This document shows positions 52,702-61,425 of a DNA stretch of 64,000 nt, one piece after another. A program made the translations under genes and the position numbers. Under the pieces are notes generated by a model, which was not told the origin of the DNA, did no database searches, and saw only the letters and a program-made list of their open reading frames with translations. The first letter of the stretch is position 1. Every line of letters starts with the position of its first letter. The DNA is from Coix lacryma-jobi var. lacryma-jobi (taxonomy: Eukaryota; Streptophyta; Magnoliopsida; Poales; Poaceae), in contig CM019831.1 of assembly GCA_009763385.1 (NCBI GenBank), positions 115,107,432 through 115,171,431 of the forward strand. Direction: 5' to 3'.

Positions 52702-55019
52702 TGAAGGACCGAAAATGCTAAAGCAAGGCGACCAGAGGGGGGGTGAATGGGAGCCTAAAAAAAATTCTTTCGAAATTACGGCCTTTGTCCCAACAAAATC
52801 AACCCCAAAAGCTTCGGACTCAAATGTGATGCCCACGACCCTCGGAAAGAGGTTGGATGATCCCTAGGATCACAGCGAGTCACCACACAAGAGAGCAAAC
52901 CAAAACTCTCAAAACTCCGACTCAAGTTCGGCCCCAAAACCGACTCCCGAACGTAGATAGAGGGCTACGTCGGAATTCCTCCAAATACCTATGCTAACAC
53001 GTAGCAAAGATAGTTAAAGAGGTTCCTAGGTGAACTCTAAGAGCAAACGAGAAGTCCAGAAATGAAGCGGAAAAGCCGGGAGAGCTAAAGCACTAAAATG
53101 CAACTTACAGCCGATTCGCGGACTGTCCGGGCTGCTGGTGACGGACTGTCCGCGCCAGGGGCGGACTGTCCACGAAACCCTGGTGGATTGTCCGCCGGCT
53201 AAAAGGTAAAAATAGCAAAGCTGCTGATCCTCCCCTGCGCGACTCGTGGACTGTCCGCGCCTATATGGCGGACTGTCCGCCGGTCAAAACGACCATGAGC
53301 AGTGCGCGCTGCGATGTTCTGGTCTGGCCGAGCCCGATGGCCGGACAGTCCGCCACCAAGAGGCGGACAGTCCGCCACTGTCCAGAAACCCCAAAATCCT
53401 CACGGGACAAAACCAAAATCGATTGGATCTTCACCAAATCGAACGGGGCGGCAACCAAACTTCTCCCAAGTGTTCTTCTACGTGTTGGGAAGCTAATCCT
53501 AGGATATCATTGCTTCAACCCAACTAGTCCATGAGAAATCCGAAGAACACTAGAAAAGGGGAAGAAAGAAGAACAAAAATGATTTCGACTCGATCTACTT
53601 GTTCGTGAGGGTAGAGATGAATTCCTTCGGTGGAAATGTTCTCCTCACTTCAAAGAACAAGTTGATTCAAACGGAATCGCAAAAGACGCAGCGTAGAGGG
53701 AGATCGAGTGAAGGGAAAATCATGGAGAAAAGAAGAACGCGAAGAACAAACTCAAAACGCGAATTCAACCACGAATTTGATCCTTGGATTTAGAGGAATG
53801 GATGATTGATTAAGCACTCGGTGTCGGGCTACAAGCCACTCCTAGCAACACAAAGCTTGGATGGCAAAAAGCTCAAGAACAAGAGCCAACTCTCCCTAAC
53901 CCTAGCCTTCTCTCACAAAACACAAAATGAGAGAGACACTGTCCAAGAGATGCTATCCAACACAACCCCTTCATCTATATATAGGCGCACGTTCAAATGA
54001 CACAAACGCCCTAACATGAAGTTCTAACCCAAATACCCCCTAGGGGTAAAACCGTCCAGTCCTGGCGATTTTCATCCGACGGCCACGTCCGCACATCTGG
54101 TAGCTTCGCCTCGACGCGACCTCCAGGATGCCGCCACATGCCGTCACGTTGACCGCCGCGCCTCCCTCGTGGATAGCTTCGCCACCGCGCCAGCCTCTCC
54201 ACGCCGTCGCGCGTCGACCGTCCTTTTGGACCTCCCCCAGTTTTGATGCCCAAACCGGTAAACCCGCCAGCCCAGGTTTTGAGGCCCAAACCTGGAAACC
54301 ATCCACCTCGAGTTTTGAGGCCCAAACTCGAAAACCGGCCACCCCGAGTTTTGAGGCCCAAACTCGGAAACCGTCGATGGTAGCTTTTTGAGGCTCAGCT
54401 ACCGAACCAGCACCGTAGACGGGATGTGGTTCGCACACCCCGACCACCGGCACCGATGCCGATGCATGTCCAGCCTTCACACCGGGCACAACGCCTTCGC
54501 CTTCCTTCTTGACTCGGCCGATGGCACTTGCGCCGCACGCAAGCCCGTGTCCGACCTCCCGCTAAGTGCCACGACGCCATCGGCTTCCTCCCGACTCGGC
54601 CGATGCATCGCACATCCCCATGTGCTCCTGCTCGTCGATGCCACGTGCCAGCTACCATAGCTGGTCCTCTGGCCCTCCGGTCCATCGGTACAAGCCTCAC
54701 GTCCGCCCTTCACCACTCTGGGTCCATCGGCATGGCACGTCCGCCGCACGGCATGCCCATCCTTCACCGCTCCCGGTCCGTCGGCACGGCACGTCTCTAC
54801 TTGACCTTCACCTCGCCATCGACCACTGTATCCGAGCTCCACACCTGCACATCAACACAGCCAAGAGACACATGTTGCACACGCACACCAACACATAAAC
54901 ACAACACAACTCAATGCCACCGGTTAGTCAAACATTAAGCGCATAGCAAATAATGACTCAATCGGGAAAAGCCTCAAACCTTCCTCCCAAAAGTCATTCA
55001 TTCATCATATATGTTCTCA
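52702..55019 (-). repeat. 5' LTR of C
   Basis: 2318 bases, partner of 44659-47021. It contains the four-hairpin array (54271-54403), TATA (53975-53984) and the GCGGACTGTCCGC array (53117-53379). Confidence 0.93.
54271..54403 (-). repeat. Hairpin array in C's 5' LTR (four units)
   Basis: Arms CCAGG/CCTGG (54271-54294), TCGAG/CTCGA (54308-54331), CCGAG/CTCGG (54344-54367), GGTAGC/GCTACC (54379-54403). The second unit pairs perfectly as TCGAG/CTCGA, whereas its copy in the other LTR reads CCGAG/CTTAG. Confidence 0.85.
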
Positions 55020-55024
55020 ATATC

Positions 55025-55152
55025 CTTAGAGGGAGTTAAGAACCGAAGATCAATTGGCGGATATCTTCACAAAAGCTCTAGATGAGAACACCCTTTGTAG
55101 ATTGTGAAGTGAGCTTAATGTGCTTGATCTAAGTAACTTTGTCAAAAGGTGA
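55025..55152 (+). pseudogene. pol: Element E pol, C-terminal end (right of C)
   Basis: Continues from 44658 with LEGVK, a one-base shift, then TEDQLADIFTKALDENTFCRL, a TGA, and SELNVLDLSNFVKR-stop (55150-55152). This is the conserved Sirevirus RNase H end, comparable with LRSELNIIDSRNMA in A. Confidence 0.85.
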
Positions 55153-56790
55153 AAGGGGTTGTCTTTGCATTGCATTGTATCATATGCCATATTTAATTTA
55201 TGTTTGCACATAGGCTTGTCAGACGTGGTTAAGATAACCGCCCTAAAAAGCGTGTGAAGAAGCTTACCCATGAGCAAACTTGACAAGCAACCTAGATTCA
55301 AATTTCGTATTGCATTGCATATGCATGTGTGTTGCTTTGTCGTTTCTTTTTGGTTAAGTTTGAGCAACCGCTGTGTTCGTCCACCGCTAGGGGGAGCATT
55401 TGAGGCTCCATTTGGTTAAGACCCCTAGTTTTGGTGGCCACATGTTGTCTCCTCAGGTTTTAATTGCCTATTTTATCTAGAAAACTAAATTAGCCTATGG
55501 AAAATTATTTGAAAAACTTGAGGGTTTGAGAGAGGTCACTCCCCCAGGTTCCAACTGGTGTTTATTTGCTTCCTATTTGAGTTGAAACTTGGTTGGGAGA
55601 AGTCGGCGCGAAAAATCGAGTCAAAACAGGGTTTCCCCTGTGACCGGACTCACACGTGCGTCCGGTCAGTTCATAACGTGCACTGGATGAACAGTAACCC
55701 AGTCACGTCTGGTCAGGTGATGGTTGGTGCGTCCGATCATTGGTCGAGTTCTGATCGGACGCTAGCGTGCATTCGGTCATGAGGGACAGGACGCGTCCGA
55801 TCGCGTGTTGTGCGTTTCGGGTGCTCTCTGTGTTGGATCGGACGCTGAGCAGTGTGCGTCCGGTCGGTTGTGCCGTGCGTCCGGTCGCAAGTTAAACGAC
55901 GCGATAAGGTCTTCCAACTGACATGTGGGCCCGCATCTCCCTCTCCTTCGTCTTGCTCACGACCGTCCTCAAGCCGCCCCAACCCTCTCACCGCCGGTCT
56001 CGAACCCTAGCTCGCCGCCACCGCTCCAACGTGTGCCCTCGCCCCGCCGCGCGCCCCCACGGTTGCGCCCCTCTTGGCCAGCTGCGCTCGCTGCCGCTCC
56101 TCCCTCTCGCGTGCGCGCCCTCGCCACTGCTCGCCCGCACGCTCCTGCCTCCCTGTTCAAGCTCCTCGCCGGAGTTCGTCCCCTGCCCGTCCGAGCTCGT
56201 CCTCGTCTTCATCAACTCCAGCAAGATTCTCCTCAGCCAGCCGAATCCTCCAAGTGAGCTTCCTTCTCCTCCTGTTTCCACCCTGCACGCCAAGTGTTCG
56301 ACGAAATGCTCAAACCGCCGTTCTTGCCCATCTAACCTAGCTTTTGCCCTAATTCTCGCGCAGATCCTTCCGGCGAGACTTCGTGGTGCCCGAATGTGTC
56401 GGTGTCTCACCTTTGCTTGGTCCGTTCATCGCGTCTCGTCTGGTAGCAAAGCCATGTCTCCTTTCTCTTCTCTTTTGCTTTGCTTTCGATAGGGCTTTCT
56501 TCTCTCTAGATAATATATGCTTATATATATCCCTATCTATCTCTTGCAGCGAGTCGGGACCATGTCAGTGAATTCGGCTTGGCAGTGTGACAGTGTCAGC
56601 ATAATCCAGGGCCAAGCTCGCGGATACGGAACGAGGCCAAGCCTCTGAGGTTCAGTCCAGTCTCTTTTTGTCAGAGGTTCTTGGCAATGGTTTATTTCAG
56701 CCTTTGTGGATTGATTGACCGTGAGGGGTTGCCAGTGACAGTTGTGCTCAGTAGACAGTCTCAGTTGTCAGTGATTCTCTTCTTGTAGCG
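55153..56790 (+). other. Pol/env-like spacer of E with CCGGAC palindromes
   Basis: No supported gene. GACCGGAC / GTCCGGTC and GATCGGACGC words are scattered over 55640-55885. A C-rich leader (55920-56280) and T-rich intron-like sequence with TTTTGCTTTGCTTTCG and CTCTTGCAG (56541-56549) follow. The spacer ends GATTCTCTTCTTGTAG (56773-56788), a strong 3'-splice-like site two bases before the ATG of the env-like frame. Short Arg/Pro-rich frames here look like composition effects. Confidence 0.6.
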
Positions 56791-57703
56791 ATGGCTCGCT
56801 GCAAGAATGTTGGTGGAGGTCCCGGGGCAGATCCTCCTCCCCCTCGCCCTCCTTCTAGTGGCAAGGGGAAGGGGAAGCAGAAGCTCGTGGCCAAGAAGCG
56901 CAAGAGACTTGATCGTGATTCAGAGATGGCTTTGGCAGCAGCACGGGTAGCCGAGCGAGCAGAGCAGGGTGGTCAGGCAGGCGATCTTCGTATTCGAGAC
57001 TAGCTTACAGAGCAGGGTGGTCAGGCAGGTGGTCTTCGCATTCATGACCTTCTTACAGAGCAGCAGCAGCAGGCCTTGCTTCGGACTGAGGGTGGCGTCT
57101 TTCGGGTCCAGGATCAGCAGTTCACCCTTGACGACCCGGTAGATGCTCTCCCTCCGGACTTCCATTTTCTGTCAGAGGCAGCTTTAGCTCTAGCAGCAGC
57201 TTCAGCCAATGGTTCAGCTCCAGAGACCAGTGCAGTCGTAGAGACCCAGGCAGAGGGTCAGCCAGAGGAGCAGCCAGCTCAGTAGCCCGTCCGCAGGTCC
57301 ACCCATTCTCGCACTCAGGTGTCTCCCAGACCTGAGGGGCAGAGGCGGGGTGGTCGACCCCCTCCGAGGCCACAGGGACCCCCACCTGTGGAGCACTTGG
57401 ACCTGCGGGCCGCTATAGCACGTCAGGTGCAGGCTCTTCATTTGGTTCCGTACGAGGAGTGGTTCCCAGCTGCCAGGCACCCTCAGGCCTCCGAGGGTTT
57501 CTATACATTGCTTTAGGAGGAATTTTACACAGCTTATGTCAACAACGGAGTCCATATTCGACCTCACAGAGTTTGCCCGCTTGAGGATGTAGTTGCAGCT
57601 AGTAGAGAGGCCAATCGTCCCATGCTCTCCTACCTACCAGGCTTGGCAGATCTTCTTGGACGGAGTGGTTAGTATGTGGAGGATTGGGTACGTCAGTTCT
57701 ACG
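56791..57703 (+). pseudogene. Element E env-like ORF, four TAG stops, truncated by D
   Basis: One frame is readable throughout: MARCKNVGGGPGADPPPPRP, a Lys-rich KGKGKQKLVAKKRKRLDRD, an Ala/Gln/Glu-rich region with a duplicated EQGGQAGxLRIxD, VFRVQDQQFTLDDP, and SAALALAAASA. A Pro/Arg-rich part and LRAAIARQVQALHLVPYEEWFP follow, then EEFYTAYVNNGVHIRPHRVCPLEDV and LSYLPGLADLLG up to the D insertion. All four stops (57001, 57283-57285, about 57514, about 57671) are TAG. No membrane segment or signal peptide is seen, so 'env-like' only describes its place after pol. Its sequence differs from A's frame. Confidence 0.65.
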
Positions 57704-58102
57704 TGAAGGACCGAGAATGCTACCAAAGGTGACCAGAGGGGGGTGAATGGGAGCCTAAAAATTTCTTTCGAAACTCTAGCCTCTGTCCTAGAAAATCAGC
57801 CCCAAAAGCAAAGCTGACAAGCATGATGTCCACGACCCAAGATATTGGGTGGATGTTCCCAAGGAACACAGTGGGACACCACAAAAGCTCACTCGTCCAA
57901 GTTCACGCAAGTCAACTAGTGACAGGATGAACTTTGGGTAACCTCAACCTCCCCCGAGCAACGCGAGGGGGATTCAGGCTATTCTACAAAGCAAGGAGCT
58001 TGATTTCTGTAAAGCACGAAGTCAGAAATCCAACGCAAAAACCCAAACCCAAATCCGAAGTCGAACGGTCAAACTGTAGACGAAACAGTGCAAATCTCAC
58101 TG

Positions 58103-58435
58103 CATCGGACGCTGGCCTGCGTCCGATGTCTAGGCACCGGATGCGTCCGATGCAAATTAGGCTGAAACAAAACCTTACTGAGTAGCCATCGGACGGTGCT
58201 ACAGTGAAAGCTCAGCGTCCGATGCTAAGGCCTCGGAGCGTCCGATGACAACGGAGCGTCCGATGCCAACCCACCTGCCGCGTCCGATGCAAAAAGAGCG
58301 TTTCCAAAACCTCACTGCATGACCATCGGACGCTGCACTGTAGCGTCCGATGTCAGCGTCTGATGCCTCTTTAAAAGCACTAAATCTGACACGTGGCAAT
58401 AGCGCGTCCGATGTGATGAACATAGCGTCTAATGC
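58103..58435 (-). repeat. CATCGGACGC / GCGTCCGATG palindrome array in D's LTR
   Basis: More than ten copies in both orientations within 330 bases. The word is that of B (GACCGGACGC) with CAT in place of GAC at the outer end, and the opposite arm changes to match (GATG vs GGTC). Confidence 0.85.
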
Positions 58436-59160
58436 CCTCGTGCACTGATGCCCCCGAAACAGCACAGCTCTTCCGCGGATTCAACCCGATCTCCTCCGAA
58501 TCAAAAGCTCTAAGGCTTAGACTTAGTATGAGGAGTTCCAAGAATGTTAGTGAGCTACTCCTAAGAGATCATGGCTCGAACCTAACTCCAAATCGGTGAA
58601 TCAGAAGAATTCGGGAGAAAGAAAGAAAAAACTGATCCAAAACAAAAAACCGATCAATCTACTTGTCCGTGAGGTTTGAGTTAAATTCCTTCAATCAAAA
58701 TGATCCTCTCACAACAAAGAACAAGTTTATTCAAACGGATTCAAGAAAGACACAGCGAGGAGGGAGATCGAGTCACGGGAAAATCATGGAAAACAAGAAC
58801 GAAGAACAAACACAATCAAAAAAGAAACACCACAATTCAACCATGTCTCGAACACACGAGACAATAGTGAGATTACGGTCTCACTTCCGCAAAATCTCGA
58901 GAACACAGAGGTATGATTAGCCATCTCTACGGATCTCAGTAGCTACAGCAGGGATGTGGGACAGCAGGAAACCCTAAGTGGAAAATAGCAATGGCTGAGA
59001 TAGTTTTGGGAGGTGGGTGTCTCCCTCTATTTATCCTAATTCTAATTCCCACTCTACCCCTACTTATACACAGAGCGAACCAGCTAACGCCTCGACGCGA
59101 CCTCACCGATTGCCGCCACATGCCACCACCGCTCCGCTCGTCCTTTTCACGGACCTCGCC

Positions 59161-59424
59161 CCCGGTTTTGAGGCCAAAACAGGAAAACCAGCCTTCAAGT
59201 CCTCCCCCGGTTTTGAGGCCGAAACCGGGAAACCTGTCGTCCATCGCCTGAGTTTTGTGGCCCAAACTCAGAAACCCGCCAGTACCTAGGTTTTGAGGCC
59301 CAAACCTGGAAACCGTCCTCAGCCCGAGTTTTGTGGCCTAAACTCGGAAAACCCGCAGCGCCCAGGTTTTGTGGCCCAAACCTGGAAAATCGTCCACCGG
59401 TGGTTTTTCTGTGGCTCAACCACC
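59161..59424 (-). repeat. Hairpin array in D's LTR (seven units)
   Basis: Core TTTTGWGGCCCAAA with arms: decayed CCCGG/ACAGG (59161-59183), CCCGG/CCGGG (59206-59229), CTGAG/CTCAG (59248-59271), CTAGG/CCTGG (59286-59309), CCGAG/CTCGG (59323-59347), CCAGG/CCTGG (59362-59385), GGTGG/CCACC (59399-59424). Number and order correspond to B's array read in reverse. Confidence 0.85.
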
Positions 59425-59775
59425 AAACCGAAGCTGTAGAGGGGATGCACCGCCCGTGCACCCCGTCCACCGACATGTGTCCCCAGGTCCACGACCCGAG
59501 CAACACCGTGCCCCGCAAGTCTCTGCTCGTCGCTGCCCCAGGCTGTCAGCCACCACAGTTGATCCTCAGGCCACCGGTCCCTCAGTCCAAGCCTCACGTC
59601 CGCCCTTCACCGCTCCTGGTCCATCGGCACGACACGTCTCTACTTGACCTTCACCTTGCCCTCGATCACTGTCTCTGTGCTCAACACCTGAACAACACAA
59701 GCCAAAGAACATGCGCATCAAACCAGTTGATAATCACTCATCACTCAAGATCCGGCATACACCCATGTATCCGCA

Positions 59776-61425
59776 ATCTCCCCCTTGATGAGTGCATTGT
59801 CATCTACCAACACAAATCATATGAAGATAGAAGAAAGAAGAAGAAGGAGAAGTAGAGAACTCGTCCAAATGACCCAAAAGCATAGTAAAGCCGAAAGAAG
59901 GTCAAATGGAAGAGCAAAACAACTTGGTCCCCAAAGACATGGGCAACGGCTCGACGCAACCAAGCAAACCAAAGCTAGCCCTTAAGAAGAGGTAGAACAG
60001 GCTCAACACCGCTAGCAAGAAAGCTCGATACCAATTTAAACTTTGAGAAAGCTCAACATCAATTGAAAGGCTAGCCCTCAAGAAGAGGCAGAACGGGCTC
60101 AACACCGCTAGCGAGAAAGCTCGATACCAACTAAAAAGACAAGAGAGCTCGATACCAATTGAACTTTACCAATTAAACCAAAATCAACTGACAAGCACAT
60201 CAGAATGCAAAAACTGCTAGTCCCTCAAGATAGAGGCACAGAGGCTCAACACAACTAGCAGAAATGCTCCGAGTCAATTGAAAAATGCACCAAGGCTACA
60301 AACGAGCAAACTCCCCCTTCAATAATGCACACAACTAAGACTTCAATAATGCAAACAACTAAGATATGATTTGACAAAATTTCCCCCTTAGTTGATAATG
60401 CACTATCAAGCAGATTTCTCCCCCTCAAATGCATATGAGTCAAAAATGCAAGTTAGTAGCTTCAGGAATATAGTCGATAGAATGAAAAGATGCTCTACAA
60501 AGTGCTGATCTGACTACTTAACAACAAGCATAGAATGCCAGCAAAGGCTCAAACTAATCACTAAATATGAGATATGAACATATGAGCAATGTGAGCAGTT
60601 TAGCCATTCAGAAAAGGTGTTCACCATAAAACTAGCACCAAACATGTATAGACAGAAAGTCAAACAAGTGCTAAACATGTATACAAGGTGAACTACCCCT
60701 AGCAAAGTTCAATCATCATGCTATAGAAGGAAGCATAGACTTGTGTTTTCAAATTTTATCGGAGTTGCAGCGGTGAAAATACACAAGTTCAAATTTAGCA
60801 TGTGACTGCGAGAGGTTGAAAACTTGTCATTGCCTAACTTTTCAACCGAGCTAAGCCTATGCAACAGCAATTAGAAGCTTAAAGCAACGGTTTCGGTCTT
60901 ACACTACACGGCTCAAGTTTAACTCAATGTGCAATGAGAAACAGTCTCGATACCATGATGTGTTGACAAGCAATCCCATCTCGATCTTTTCAATTCACTT
61001 AAACTTGGTTCAATTTTATGACATAATATGAACATACCAAGCAAGTGAATGACTCAGAACTAGATACATAGCAACCTAGCATATATGAAAAGCACAAGTG
61101 ATTTCAACACATTCTACACATGCTAGTTGCCAATCTCAATGGTGAATAGTTTCAAATTTTAAGTTTATTAAGCATATTCACCATTCATAAAATAGCTCAG
61201 CTCACAACGTGTATCAGTGATCAAAAAGAGCCTAAGCTGCAAGCATCATCATGTATCATCAGAACATACACCCAACAGAGCATAATCACATTCTAAAGAT
61301 TATATACATGAAGCTCGAAAAATGCAAAGATGCATAATGAAACACAAAGACTAATCTACTAGAAATGAAAACAAACCAAAAGAAAAAGTCAGTCTATGAT
61401 ACAATAACCAAAATGTTTCCCCCAT
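59776..61425 (-). other. 3' non-coding region of D with several polypurine tracts
   Basis: No gene. The terminal tract AAGGGGGAGA (minus) lies against the LTR (59776-59786); further tracts are at about 60310, 60382 and 60418. Two similar copies of a 'ctagcccttaagaagaggtagaacaggctcaacaccgctagc' block (59967-60011 and 60070-60113) form a local duplication. It aligns with B 12487-14113. Confidence 0.7.

Larger units (their letters stand above)
44659..55019 (-). mobile_element. Element C: non-autonomous Sirevirus derivative (gag only), minus strand
   Basis: On the minus strand: 5' LTR 55019-52702, Met-type primer site, gag (52583-50541), about 3.5 kb without pol, polypurine tract, 3' LTR 47021-44659. 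LTR ends are TGAGAAC...GGTCCTTCA. The ATATC duplication is perfect. Protease, integrase and most of RT-RNase H are absent; only a short RNase H-region scar (about 49330-49510) aligns with B/D pol. It would have needed Pol from a relative such as D or A. Confidence 0.92.
57704..59775 (-). repeat. 3' LTR of D
   Basis: 2072 bases. In minus orientation: hairpin array (59424-59161), TATA-like TGTATAAGTA (59070-59061) or ATAAATAG (59034-59027), then CATCGGACGC / GCGTCCGATG palindromes (58435-58103). The ends match B's LTR. Confidence 0.9.

Noticed and set aside
55923..56492. 189-codon Arg/Pro/Ser-rich frame with a possible hydrophobic start in E's spacer
   Set aside because: It sits in the C-rich leader and has no counterpart in A. 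The real env-like frame starts at 56791 behind a splice-like site.
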